Part shown: piece by piece, positions 36,462 through 49,590 of the stretch
Position numbering within the stretch: the stretch's first letter is position 1
How the letters are laid out: the number at the start of each line of letters is the position of its first letter
DNA from: Spinellus fusiger
Taxonomy: Eukaryota; Mucoromycota; Mucoromycetes; Mucorales; Phycomycetaceae
DNA length: 64,000 bases
Assembly: GCA_025094145.1 (NCBI GenBank)
Contig: JALLLS010000060.1
Location: 62,001-126,000, forward strand
Direction of reading: 5' to 3'
Made by a program: the position numbers and the translations under genes
Notes under the pieces: model-generated
What the model was told of the DNA's origin: nothing
The model's database searches: none
What the model saw: the letters and a program-made list of their open reading frames with translations, nothing else

Positions 36462-36826
36462 ATGACAAAAGAATCTTCGGCTAATGATACTCCCCTTGAG
36501 CTTACCCAGGAAAAGGGACTAGCAGGCGATATTATTCGATCTATTATGACACCGGGATATACAGCCCAGGGTGTTATTAAGCTAATGTTCTATGCGTTCT
36601 ATGCTCTGTTTGGAACTCTCGCTGGTATGGTCGTGGCTACAGGTGGTAATGGGCACGTCATTGCCTTGCTGGTCCTTTCTATCTGTTTGTTCCTTACTAT
36701 TCGATGGTAATAGAAGATAGACATAGGACGCTATTGACTGTACTATCTAGGTTCATAGCAGAGTTGGAGAAACAGAAACAGGAAAACAAAGAAAAGACAA
36801 AAGAGCCCAAGAACAAGGATGATTAG
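36462..36826 (+). CDS. pkr1: Pkr1-like V-ATPase assembly factor
   Basis: Exons are 36462-36706 and 36751-36826, about 106 residues. The N-terminal part is polar (MTKESSANDTPLELTQEKG). It is followed by SIMTPGYTAQGVIKLMFYAF, two closely spaced membrane segments (FYALFGTLAGMVVATGG and VIALLVLSICLFLTI), then RWFIAELEKQKQENKEK and an acidic/basic tail ending in DD. This layout (TPG...T motif, two-helix hairpin, W-F-x-x-E-L-E tail) is that of Pkr1, an ER protein needed for assembling the V-ATPase membrane sector. I prefer the ATG at 36462; an in-frame ATG at 36384 would add 26 residues of less family-like sequence. Confidence 0.85.
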
Positions 36827-39800
36827 GTGTACAGGATAGATATTCCTTGAGTAAAAGAACTTGTATTTCTAGGTGCATATGGAAGAAACTCCATGTATAG
36901 TCTTTAGTTTTATCCTATTTCATAAAATGATACCTTTTTCTTTTCTTTCTTTCTTTCTTTCTTTCTTTCTTTCATCGTAGGCTGTACATATAAAGATAAA
37001 GATAAAGATAAATATGAAGAAGAAGAAAAGAGGTGTCTCGACCTTAAGAAAGAAGAGGAAAGGTGAGTATCTATAGCCATTCCACTACTACCAGGCATAG
37101 ATGTATGTGAAGACAGTGGTGTTATAATAGTGGTGGCTAGTGGTAGTTATTTATACTTTATAATATAAATCACTTAAATATCCTTTGATATTCTACTATA
37201 TTCATGAACAATGGTGTGGAGAATAGATAATGTATTCTACACTCTGATAATAGATAATAGATAATAGAATACATATCAAATGAGTCATTGGGATTAGATG
37301 GACACCCACGGAATAGCAAGAGTGTATCAACAAGATAACACGTATAAGAAAAAACTTGTATTTGTTTTACAGTAAAACAAGGAGAAGAACACACACATCC
37401 AATAGTTACTCGACTATTCTTAAATGTTGAAGGAAAATAAAAGAAGCAGTGTTATTGGATCCATCATGCACTACAAGGAACAAGAAGAATATTAAATCTT
37501 TCATTACAACGGCTACTGTTACTGATCCTACTACTACTATCATCACATGTATTGTCATTAATGCTGCTACTGCTGTTGTCGCTGTTATTATTGTTGTTAT
37601 CGTAATTGAACTAAAGATAGTACATCTCCGAGATAAAGAGAACTCCAGGGATCTGTTCTGGGTTGATAGATGATTAGTGTTATTCTACAGCTTGCATGAC
37701 ACTTTAACAATCTACTATATAATCCTCTTGGCATCAGATCATTATTATTTTTGCTATTAACTTGATTGCCAAAAGAAAAGAGAAACTTGATCTCTATCCA
37801 TTTTCCATAGAAAACTACACTTCTATAAACTCACGAGTGATTTGTAATGAAGAAAGATGACTGTAGTGGCTCCTATTTGGAGCATAGAGAAAGGCTCAAG
37901 AGGAACCCATGCACTATGGGAGAGACTACATGCACTATAATGACAATAAGCCTACTGATTTGGATAAAAGGATATTGCTTGATACGCGATATCCTTCATT
38001 TTATCTGTATTTGCTAACAACAAAAAATTCAGAATCGTAGACAATTCACTCCTTAGCAAATCTAGACCGTCCTTTGATCTATGTGTTTATCTAAATAGAA
38101 ATAGACAGTATCATGGACTGTATTATGTATTTATTCAAGTATGTAGTCTTTACTTGCTTGAGGAATACAAGTGAGTTTTTATAAAAGAAGATACTGTTCA
38201 TGGTGAATAATAAATATACAAGGACAAGAGAAATCAATAAGAATAGACACGAGTGATGATATATGTGTTACTGCACTTGATAAATAAAAGAGCTTCTATT
38301 TTTGGCAAGACTTGATATGTTAAAATCAGTGATCCTTTGAGATAGTTTATTATTTATATTAATAATCAATTAGAAGAAGTATAATAATTAAATGAATGGA
38401 TATAGGTTAGGTGTGCTGAAGAAGTCACCTGAACTAACAAACTAACAATCCGATAGCCCAGGAACATAGAAATAAAGATAGTTTTCTATTATTTTTTTCA
38501 AGAATATGGGGTATAATTACTCATCGCCTTTTCTATCCAACCTATCTAATAGTGATAGACAGTATTAATATATTTGTTTCTATCAATCAAAAAAATATAA
38601 ACTGTCGATGTCTACCAATTTATGGAAATAGTAACAATAGTCAACATGAATAGATGGCTTAAGGACACACCTTGAGAGAGAGAGAGAGAGAGAACATACA
38701 CAAAGTAGAAGTGGGCGATCTTTCAAAAGATATTTATCCAACCATCTATCTATCTCTTGTATACCTACTATACTTGTGAAGGCAATATCACTCATAACTA
38801 AATAGGTCTTGATTTATAGAGTGCCCAGGCATTCATCTGTCATATACTAATAGTATATGCACCTCATTGATAAATAAAATAAAATAAAATAAACGTTATA
38901 TGACACCATCAAGGTAAAGGTTTCATAGAAATAGGGTTGTTCTTTAAACTTTATGCTGGCAAGTAAGCTTTAGTGTCCCTACTATGGATCGACAGATAGT
39001 AAATCAGGAGATTCAAGAAACTTCTCTATACCTATGCATATGAGATGAATTTATTGAAAATAATGGTGTACTTTGGAATAGTATCTAGAGGTTACAGTGT
39101 TCTACTTTTGATTTATTCATTTAGACAAAAACGAACCTGACATCGTTTATTTAGTAATCCAGTGATCGTGTCAGCCTTAGCGACTGGGGTTTAAAGCTCA
39201 GGTACTGGTGGTCTATCATCTTTGTAAAACAATATCTAGCTTGCTTGCAGTTAATGATAATAAATATTTCTATCTTATTCTATATGGACGTATTTTTGTG
39301 TTATAGATAGTCCATATAAGTATCCAAGATGAAAATTTATATGTATAGAGAGAGAGAAAAGTGTGGAAAAACATATGTTCTTTAATAGAAAGGTACAAGT
39401 TGTGAATGAGTAACAATCCTTACCATTTCGCCAAAAAGTGAATATTGCATTACGGAGATAAGGAGAGAGAAAAGAAAAGAAAAGAGTGTGTAGTCCAACT
39501 ATACAGCTAATTTGTACTCAAAGGTTCATTGTGGATGCTGTCAAATATAACTCTACTAGAATAATGTAGGACATAAGGATGAAAGGATCACTAACTTATA
39601 ATATAAAATAAAAATACATCTCTGTCTCATGCGAGTTCCATGCTATTCTATACTATAGGAACAATAAATTTAGATCAGTGTATTTATAATCAAGTATCTT
39701 GATGAAGTATTTATTGAAATAGGATAGAATCAGAACAATCTTTTCTCAGAATGATTGAATTCTATGGGCATTGTGCTTTATTCTACTTAAGAAAATAGAT

Positions 39801-42800
39801 TCAAACAACATTAGTGTATATTATATACAATTTTATCAGATTATCCAGATAGTGCATTTATTCTTGGAGGGACAGATTTTATTTTAATGGGGATAAAAAT
39901 AATTATAGGAACAATATAAGTTTGTACATAATATTGTTATTATAAATATATATATATAAAACGATATTTTTTTAAAAAAATTCAAATCATATGAAAATGT
40001 TACTATAGAAACAGCTATAGTTGATAGACTAGGTAGGAAACCTCGCACGATGAGCCTTCTAGAAAAATCTAACTTACTATCTGGAAAAGACTTACATCTT
40101 TCTATATTTAGTTGAGTGTATTTCAGCATTATCTTGAAAATTCACATTTTTTTCTCTATGGAAAATAGCACCTGAACTAGAATATAATAACTGTAGTTGA
40201 CAGTTGGATTAAGCTTCACTTTATTGACTAAACCATCATTTTAAATTATAAAACACTATTGTTGAGTAAAAGTGTTGTTAGTTGAATGAATGAAGAGAGG
40301 ATTTAGTTCATAATAGAATTACTTCTCTTGGCACAGATCTGCTCTATCAAAACAAAAATAAATAGAATAAAGATGACTGGTAATTTTTTTTCTCGTGGTC
40401 TACACAATGGCTACACACAATAGAATGACACAGAAAAAGGAAAAGAAAGGGGTGACAGGGTGACAGGAGAATTATATTTGATATATTTATTTTATCCTAT
40501 CTTACATCTTATATTTTATGCTATTGTAAATATATATATATTTGAGCTAAATATCTGAATAAACAGACACATGAGTTGCTATTTACAAGAGGTAGATGTA
40601 TTGTAACCTTCTAATGATTAATCAAGCTTTTTCTTGTTCATGATCTACATCTTCTTGGTCACAAGTGACAATGTATACAATGCACTAACACAAAATGGAT
40701 GTTCATCTCCAATTTTACTTATTTTAAGATATAGTATTTCTATTGAAAATATGCATCTCAATAGTTTTTATGTACTGAGATAGAGTCCCTTGCTATTGTC
40801 TAGATAGTATCCAGAAGCAAAGCCTAGACATTCGAACAGTTTACGCGCTTCTGAACTCCTTTTTTCTATTCGTTTCTTCAGTAGTAGTTAGCATAAAGTT
40901 GAAAGTCAGTAAAAGATATATAGAGTAACACTATAGTTAACATGGATCATCACTTGATAAATAAGATTATAACTTCATACTACTTTGTTCAATGTTTACT
41001 ATCCACTGTAGGTATTTTGAATTGAGCAAATCATATGAAAGTGTTTATCAACTCATTAGTTCGAGTGTAACAGATGCAAACAGTGAAGCTATGCTAGTAA
41101 CACACTGCTTCTTTAACAATTTGTCTCACGTGTGTAGATCAGCACTATATTGAGCAAATTCATTTCAACTATAGTGGAACTCATTTTTAGTGTATCTCAT
41201 GTATTCGCCTCTATCCCTACTTAAAGTGGTACTATAAGTTACTGTTATTGTCTTTCTAGGTAGAGCAAAGGGGAACTTTGAGTCGGTTGATATAAATGGA
41301 AAACTGAGTTTAAAAATCTATAATATAAAAATGAAAGCACGATTCTCTGATTTTCCGTTTATGACAGCTTCGTGCTTTTCGCATGTTCAGCTTATGGAAC
41401 GATGCACATAGGACGTCTATTATAAGTATCAATTGCTAGAAATCCGCTTTATGACGAACATCATAAGTGTGTGATTTTTATTGAAATGTGCAGTTGTAAA
41501 ATCAAATGTACGCATACGATAATCAAGAGAATGATATATGCATATTCTTGTATTAAATGTGCTTTATAATACACCCATTCACCGAAAAAGAAAAGAAACA
41601 GGTTACAGATCTTATTTATATTATATTTTCATAATTCACCTCCAAAGACTACACATTAATACATCTATGACATATTTCATAAATATTATGTTTATTGAAT
41701 ACAAAAAGTCAAGATCAAACAAAATACTAAACACAAACATAATATTCCATGATATACTCCAATAGTTTACTGTTATCAACCTATTCTATAAAATTAGAGT
41801 ATACTTTTATTTGCGAGAAAATACAGGGTATAGAAAAAAAAAGGAAATGAGTGATATCATGGATCTATCTTTTAATTAAAATATTAATAGTAAAAAAAGA
41901 CAGATTTTTGAGCGTACAAGTGTCATTTTATAAGCATTCGACTATTGTTTGAAAAATAGCATACATGTTTGTGCATTACCTGCTTTTATATTCAAATGTA
42001 GTGATAAGACTATTTATGAATGCATACCGTTTTTAGTAGTAAACAAGTTTCTTTTTATTGCAAAAGAGAATACTTGTTGTCGAACCCTGCATCGATGTAC
42101 ATCTATTGTGTGCACGCACGTCATTCTACGAATGACTTCGTGAGCATATATTAATGAACCTTAACCAAAAGATAGCAGAAGGGAGAATTTTCCCAACGCT
42201 TTATTTCTGTTCAAGTTCAAAAAGAAGGAGAGATGGAAAACGTATATCATGAAGCTCGCTTCTGTTTTTAGCACTCAAGGCTAAGGAGCAAAGTCTTGAT
42301 GAAATTATTAGAATGAGTATGATAAATTCAGATCCAATGGTCCGATCGATCAAATAAAAGTGACAAGTGTTTGAGTACTTTACATGAACAATGAGCACAA
42401 GCTATGGTCTCAATTCTGTAATATGTGATTGTTTATATATATCAAGAAATTAAACTTAGTTACCAGTGATTATTATGAACTAAGTATAGTCTAGTGTGAG
42501 ATGATTAGAGCCAGGGGATTATGCTGGCGTTTAAGTACCTTCATAAACATTGCTGTTTCTTCCTTATTCTGAGAATTACATTGTTACTGTTCCCTCATTA
42601 GTGCACGAGCCTCTGTATTTTTTTTATTTATTTTTTCATTATGATAAGGGAGCAATGTAAAACTATGGGTGGCAATCATAGCCAGAGCAACATGAAAACA
42701 TTTTACCAAGACGTTTGTCCATGTGTGAAAATTCAGGAGCGCTGAGGGATGAATCTGAGTGATTCTATATAGAACATCTGCTTCACATATATGTAAAATC

Positions 42801-43873
42801 GACTATATAATATATAATAGAAATTAGCGGGATGCTTCCGTTTACTGAATACGTCTAACATTATTTTAGAATGAAATGAATGAAAACATTGCTACACTAT
42901 CTATTAAAACTGTAACTTAGCAAAAGTAGTGCAATAATAATAATAGTTTTATATAGGACATAACGTTGTAAATCATATCAATACATATTATCCGCTTCTG
43001 TGGGGGCTTCCTTTTCTATTATTTATATATACACCTTACACCTCCCTTTTACCATTTTTACTTTCATAATTTTAAAAGATGATCATTTGTCGAGCACTAT
43101 CAGTTCTAAAATAGATGCAAATAATACTATGCGAAAATAAATAAATCAAATATCAATGAGAAGTACACAAAAAATGAAGAGTTGAAAAGTTATTATCTTG
43201 GATAATAATAATAATAATAATAATAATCGTAGCAATAATAATAATACAGAGATCTACCATAGGATGGTAAAGGTCTTCTACAAAATTAAGGATTCACGGA
43301 CGTCAAAATTGAGGACAAAATGAACTATCTTTTGACTTAATCATCGATCCTCCAGGTCAAGAAAATGGCAGGTTGTTTACTTGGTAGTATTCATGACATA
43401 TAACAGTTTTAAAAGTATTTGAACATTCTTACTTTATTTACTTTTTTGTATGAATTTGTGCTTGAAATATACAAAAGTAGGGTTTTAAAAACTATTCAGT
43501 ATATTTTAGAGATCTTGTGTAAGTATATTTCTTTTATTTGCATATCTGAAAAGGAGGTCTACCATAAAATCAACCACTGATTCTAGGGATTCCTTTACCC
43601 GTAAGATAGACAGCTAGCAGTCTTTGCAAATCTTTAAACACGAGCTTTTTTTTTAGGTTCAGTAAAGGGGTAAACAAGGAGAGCGCACAAACCCTTGTGC
43701 TCTATGCCTCTTGTTCGCAATCTTCAAGCCGCTCGTCCTTTCGGGTGGCTATTCAGACTATATAAATAGTCTCTTACTTTTTCTTTTTAATCTGTATTAT
43801 CAGTAACGATTTTTCACCATATACCATAGTTTCTCACCTTCAATACGCTTATCTATTACTTTGCTGATACATC
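36827..43873. other. 7-kb AT-rich gene-poor region
   Basis: No gene that I can support on either strand; ORFs are short and compositionally biased. Simple repeats: CTTT run at 36932-36974, AATAGATAATAG near 37246-37268, ACTACT/GTTATT stretches at 37500-37610, AAAATAAAAT at 38875-38892, GAGAGA at 38674-38692, (AAT)n at 43204-43228. No transposon ends recognised. The last 250 bases are the upstream region of the zinc-finger factor. Confidence 0.5.
43757..43770 (+). promoter_or_regulatory. TATA box of the four-finger zinc-finger gene
   Basis: ACTATATAAATAGT lies about 110 bases upstream of the ATG at 43874. Confidence 0.5.
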
Positions 43874-44820
43874 ATGGAAATTTCAGAGATTGTTCATCAA
43901 GAATGCCTTCCCACCGAAGAAAGACCTTTTGGTTGTATGTTTGTTGATTGTAACAAGACATTCAGCCGACGTTCTGATTTGGTTCGACACTCTCGAATTC
44001 ATACAAATGAACGTCCATTCAAGTGCCGTGAGATTGGATGTGGCAAGAGTTTTATTCAACGGTCAGCATTGACAGTTCATATTCGGACTCATTCGGGTGA
44101 AAGGCCACATGTGTGCGAGTTTCCTGAGTGTGGCAAGAGCTTCAGTGACAGCAGTTCGTTGGCACGACACAGGTAAATTACACAGCATAAACTCACAAAT
44201 ACACATAACTAACCTTATTTATTAGACGAACACATACTGGTAAACGCCCATATCGATGCCCTTCAGATGGATGCAGTAAAAGTTTTGTCAGAAAGACGAT
44301 GCTTACAAAACATATGAAATGTGACCATTTAACCAACGGAAAACGCTCTCATGTTCAGTGGCGCCCTTTTCTAGAGGAGCGTCGCTTGGTTCAACAACAA
44401 AAAGACCAACAAAATACAATGGCTTGTGCTTGCCAAGACTGTTACGCTCATTTTGGATATCTTTGGACAGGGTTAGAGACAGGCTATCCATGTACTCCAC
44501 CAATGTCTTCTACTAGCTCCAGCCCTAGCTCTTCTTCAGATGACCAGTCTATGCCCTCATCTCCCTCTAGCCCTGTTTCATGGTCTCAAAATCTTTGGTC
44601 ACCTGTCGTAAATACCACTCAACCACTACTTCCCTCTCCATCTGTAATTCTCAGTCAACGATCTTATTTCTGTCGCCCCCTCACTATGGACTTACCTATG
44701 CTACCTAACCCATGCAATGAAATTACACTGCCAAAAATTAGCCCTTTTGTATACAAAAGAGGTTCATTGAATGAGCCAGCTTCACAATACGAAAACAACA
44801 TTCCTTATTTCTCGGCGTGA
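43874..44820 (+). CDS. C2H2 zinc-finger transcription factor (four fingers)
   Basis: Exons are 43874-44172 and 44226-44820, about 297 residues. Four consecutive fingers start at residue ~20: [60 protein letters not shown] (split by the intron at its end), and [20 protein letters not shown]. Each is Cys-X4-Cys-X12-His-X3/4-His with TGERP-type linkers (HTNERPF, HSGERPH, HTGKRPY). The C-terminal half is Ser/Pro-rich and disordered, a likely activation or regulatory region. It resembles fungal Zap1/Zif-like developmental regulators only in the fingers; I cannot name an orthologue. Confidence 0.88.
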
Positions 44821-46498
44821 ATTATTCTTTTTCAGCATATTTAACTTTCATTGACCCGATGATTTCGCTATTTTACGCATTTATTATCTGCGGCCTTTTT
44901 TTTTCCATCTTTCCTTTTTTAAGCACGCGTCAACCATCTCCATTTACCTTTTCTCTTTTCAGATCATTCGAACAAAGATCTGTCCCACTTGCTTTTTGTT
45001 GTATTACTACTTTTCTCTTTTATTTGATATTGCTTTATTTGTTTTATTTGCTTTTTTGTTACTTTGCTTTTTTTGGAAAAGAATCTTGCTTTTATTGACT
45101 GCTTTGTTTGCTATTTTTTTTCTCTTTTCCCTTATGAAACCTCACTATGATACTTTTTTTTATACTATTTAACTTTATCACATTGCATTTCATGTTATTT
45201 AATACCCTTTTGATATATACTCTATTATCATTCATTGCATAACTCATCCTCTTATGTCAATCATGTACTAAAAATGAACAAAAAAGAAAGCCCATTGGAA
45301 ATCAATAAACATTTACCAGAAACCATTGTACTCATTATATATCATTGAATCCAACAAGCATTGATCTCTTTTAGCTTTTCATTAGCAAAAACTATGTCTG
45401 TAAACTATTTTAAATCAACTTAGTAATTTAGAAAGTTAGAAATTGGGAATACAGTAACCAACAAAAGAGGGAATAATAATGGCAGTAACATATGTGGAAA
45501 CCAAAGTAATAGACCCACCCTGTTCTGTACTCAAAATGTGTACACACCATTTTTATTTTATTTTTGTTCGATCACACTATTCCCCCCCTGATAATCAATA
45601 TGGAGCTCATCAATTTAACACCTCCAGAAGTCTCTTTTGTAAAGATAGTAAAGAAACATAGTCAATAAAGCTATGTTCTGTAGAACGGTAGGAAGAGAAA
45701 TATCTGAATTTATCTTTACTTCATTTTCAAATACCTTTCTTGTTCTATTCATAAGCCAATGCTATTTTCTATGGAGGATATGGCATGTCCATAAAACTAA
45801 AGTTTGGATTTAGATTTTTTTATATAAAAAAAAACGGATTTTATTCCACGCTACAAAATCCATATTTTTATACTTGAATTCTCCATAATTAGCAAGAAAG
45901 CTTTATATTTACCTTTATGTTGTCCGTTAGTTTAAAAGAATGAAAATAAAGAAAATATAACCCCCAAGTTATTCCTCAGTTAAATCCGTTTGCTCGCTTT
46001 TACATTACAAACGATAGCAATCAGATTCACCATCTCTCAATAGTTGATGACATTATACTTAAAGTTTGAAATATTTGTTATTTTATGGGTTTTTTTTACC
46101 ATTTTTAATGTAGTTTCCGATAACTAATATATTGATATGTTTATTTAGGGACATGTTTTTCAACATCATTACAGAAATAAATATCTATTACTTTTCATCT
46201 ATTGCTTATATTTAATTTTTTTGCTTAAAATTCTGTTAATGTCGTTCATGTTTTTTTTTCTGTTATATCGAGATAAAGAATAAGCCATATTGTTACTCCA
46301 TCGCCAATTGGGGGTTTTTTCTTTTTCTTTTTCTGAAAATGGGAGTCGGACTTTAAAATAAATGAATTCCTTTTTCCAGAGTAATGATCCAAAAAGAGAA
46401 ATATAGCTGCTCAGTTGTTTGAAAGATTAATATACACCAGGAGATATTTAGGATATATAAGGAATTATCCTGAGAATAAAATTGTAATATTCTTATGA
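44821..46498. other. AT-rich intergenic region
   Basis: T-rich 3' flank of the zinc-finger gene, then about 1.4 kb of AT-rich sequence without a supported gene. Confidence 0.5.
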
Positions 46499-46585
46499 TT
46501 GGCTAATGTGTTTTAAAATGCTTTTTCGCTGTCTAAATGAGCTATTTCAAACTCTACCTGCCCGTTTTAGCAATAGCTATTGACT
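46499..46585. repeat. dispersed repeat segment, left part of repeat family B (copy 2)
   Basis: Close match to 13198-13290; see that entry. The space to the main repeat B segment is about 230 bp here, and about 1.35 kb at copy 1, where a Tc1 element has been inserted. Confidence 0.75.
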
Positions 46586-46819
46586 TTGCAATTAATAAGT
46601 ATAGAATTGGCTGTAAAGACAAGAAATAGAACAAGAATCACCCAATATTACAACTCAGTCACTGATATTCTTCTCTTAACATAATGTGTTATCCTTAGGC
46701 CCACAGTATTTGCAGCGTAACAATGTTTAAAGAATATTTATTATAGGACTCCACGGAATTAACTCTAGTGGTCATTGTCCATAAAATATAACCAAATACA
46801 ACTTAACACTCAAGTACTG

Positions 46820-47399
46820 GTCAAGATGAGCATAACTAAGTAAGTTAATGTACTATTATTAAAAATGCAAAACAATAGGTGATAGACACCATTAAAGGCT
46901 ATTCTTGAGATAAAAAGATAAGCAGTGTCTTTATCTGGGCTTGATATCATTGCAATCCACAAGACACTCATTGTATGGTTAATAAATAAAGACTCCTTTC
47001 AAGTCAGTCCCAAGTAGTCTTCTACAAGGTCAATAATGTCTTGAGAATAATCTTGAGCATAGTTATCTATCTCCCAAGGATAAATCACAAGGCCTTTAGG
47101 GTATAGATTCTATTGCTATGAGGGAATGCACTTGGGCAGTAGCTATAGTCATACTATATTATTAGCTATACTATTATAATAAACAATTTTATTCATAAAC
47201 AATATATTCTATTGATGATACAATTTGATATTGAGGTATTTATAAAAGGAAACAAATATCTGGATATCTGCAAACCTTTTGATTTTAAACACAGTTCCAT
47301 AAAAGGGCAAAAAAAATTGGTCTTAAAAGGAAGGAGATATCACCGCTTAAAGGCCAGAAAATTCTCCTGGTGTGTAGTAAAGACAAAAATTAAATGAAG
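46820..47399. repeat. dispersed repeat family B, copy 2
   Basis: Matches 14640-15205 along its length. It contains a 61-codon plus-strand ORF (47212-47397) that is not preserved in copy 1. It ends exactly where the Tc1-like element at 47402 begins, so the Tc1 copy probably inserted into or beside it. Confidence 0.8.
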
Positions 47400-47401
47400 T
47401 A

Positions 47402-49010
47402 CAGTCACACTCAATTGAATTGAATACTTGTGAAAATAAATATCAGGACGAAATACTTAGGATATGTTCAACATTGCATAAAACACTCCACATTTGATCT
47501 AGGACCTCCAAACTTAATTAAACCAAGGCCCAACATCTTTAATGATTGAAAATGAAATAATAATATAGTTAATATTTTGTATAGCCTTCTTTGGCATCAA
47601 TAACTGTATAGTATCTATCTGTCATACTTTGAACTCATCGTTGTGCAAGTTCAACACCAACTCTCTCTTTCTTATTCTTCTGAAAGTAGAGCCTTCAAAC
47701 ATTCAATATTGGTAATAGATACCCTTTTTTTTCAATTTGTCTTTCCAAGGCCCACCAGAGGTGTTCAATTGGGCTCAAGTCAGGACTCTGTATAGACTAG
47801 TACTCAAAGCTCTTAATTTGATGTGTCTTTTTTTACTCTCTAGCATAAACCCCAGTATGACAACTAGCACCATCTTCTTGTAACAGAAACTCACTGTTCT
47901 CTTTCTAATTCAATTCCATAAACCAAGGATGGAATTCATTAGCCAAAATCTTGATATATTCGTCTTGGTTTACAGTGCCACTAACAAAGACTAATAGGCC
48001 AAATTCACCTTCCCAAATACAGCTCCAAAGCATGACCCCACCGCCATCAAACTTTATTGTTGGAACAATGTGATTAGGATCATAACGTTTTCCAACTTTT
48101 CTGATGACACGGGCACCTCCATCGTTTCTTTTCACGGTGTACCTGGACTCATCAGACCAGATGACGCCTTTCCACTGATTGTTTGTCCAATTAACATGTT
48201 CTTTAGCCCAACAAAGCCGTTTCTCCTTGTGTTTTTCAGTGAAGGCTGGCTTGTGATCTGGAGAAAAAGATCTGAACACTGACTTATTTCAGTAACTGAT
48301 AATGGTGTCTCTACATACATCAACCTGGATCTTCAACATTTCCAATTTCAGTTGATTATATTAGGCAAATAGGTCTTCTCTAATGACCTTTTCCAAGTGT
48401 CTAAGGTTCCTCTAGTTTACTTTTTTATGTTTTACATGACTCTTTAAATGCAATGGTGACCCATGATCTTTGATGTTTCTGATAATATTTTGAACTGTGG
48501 AGTTTTTTTTTATCTCAACTACGTTTGCGATGACAGTCAATTTTAATCCAGCCTTAAACTGGTAATATATACCCCATACTCTTCTATCTTTTGCCTTTTC
48601 ATATTTTATACGAGTTTGAGTTTCCGAAAATTTATCTGACATAGTGTATTCGTTTAATAATATTTAGAAAGAAAAAGAGTTTTATGCAAAAAAAAACCTC
48701 CCTTTTATTATTGTCGTAAAGACTTTTCCCATAATTGGAAGGATCACTCTTTTGGTAATTAGGACTCACTTATTACCAAACTAAGAAGGGGACGCTATCG
48801 AATATTAAGGGATGTTAATAGTTCATAGTATTTTCGATAGCTAACCCCTGAATCTATACCAGTAGAAAAGTATAAAAGACATATTAATTCCATTCAATAA
48901 ACAACAGAGTTTAACTACACGTTCTGTTGTTCCGTATACCTTTGGCTTAAAAACCCAAAGACGACATTATTAAAATTTAGGCAAGTATTCAATTCAATTA
49001 TGCGTGACTG
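47402..49010 (-). mobile_element. Tc1-like transposon with an LTR-like insertion
   Basis: Terminal inverted repeats of about 28 bases (left CAGTCACACTCAATTGAATT, right end AATTATGCGTGACTG) are flanked by TA on both sides (47400-47401 and 49011-49012). The minus strand carries a decayed transposase: an N-terminal helix-turn-helix part at 48412-48642 and a catalytic part at 47905-48279 with VIWSDESRY and RNDGGARV, and further downstream out of frame QEDGASCHTG and SPIEHLWW, the second D and the final acidic residue of the DDE triad. Stops and frameshifts make it inactive. A 253-bp insertion (48713-48965) lies between the transposase start and the right TIR; without it the element is about 1.35 kb, normal for Tc1. 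Confidence 0.9.
48713..48966 (+). mobile_element. solo-LTR-like insertion (family L, copy 1)
   Basis: Begins GTCGTAAAGACTTTTCCC and ends AAAGACGACA. TTATT occurs directly before it (48708-48712) and directly after it (48967-48971), fitting a 5-bp target duplication. Inside are a TATA-like AGTATAAAAGACA and an AATAAA signal, the order expected of an LTR. A second copy in reverse orientation lies at 51944-52197. No internal retroelement genes are nearby, so it would be a solo LTR. Confidence 0.65.
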
Positions 49011-49039
49011 TAAAAAAAAGGTCAATAGAATAATATATG

Positions 49040-49505
49040 GAAGTTTATTGGGTGAGACCCCTCAATATTTAGTGTTGCCACCCTTTGATTCTATAACAGT
49101 CTTGAATCTCCGATACATGCTTGAAATGAGGCCAACTGTTGTGTCCTTAAGATTTTTCTCTTATTCTTCTAACAAAAGTCCCTCCAAATCTTGAAGACTA
49201 ATTCCTGGTGTCATTTTCTTTCTGATGGCCCTATCAAATTCCTCCCATATATTTGCTGTGTTGTTCAGGTCAGGGCCTTGTGAGGGCCACCCCTCCATAG
49301 TGACAATGCCCTCGTTTGCCTTCCACATCTTGGACTATCTACTCTTATGGCAGCTGGTATTGTCCTCTTGAATAAGATAGTCCACCTCTATATTCATTGT
49401 CTTAAGTTGATCCAGCTCAAAGCAGTAATTCATCTTTAAGATCTCAATGTATCTTTTGCTGTTGATACTGCCTTTTGCAGGCATATAACTTGTTTCCAGA
49501 GAAGT
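49040..49505 (-). mobile_element. Tc1-like transposase C-terminal fragment (second family)
   Basis: The minus strand encodes a decayed transposase end: KRYIEILKMNYCF, then YLIQEDNTSCHKSR, GWPSQGPDLNNTANIWEEF (final catalytic E region), MTPGISLQDLEGL and FKTVIESKGGNTKY before a stop near 49081. It differs in sequence from the flanking elements, so it is a different Tc1 family. The N-terminal half and both TIRs are not visible. Confidence 0.75.
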
Positions 49506-49590
49506 CTTTTGATCTGCTCAGTATTGTTGGATAAAGTAAACAATAGATGAAAAATGTTTAACAAAAGTTATATTTTCAAGAGTGAAACTA

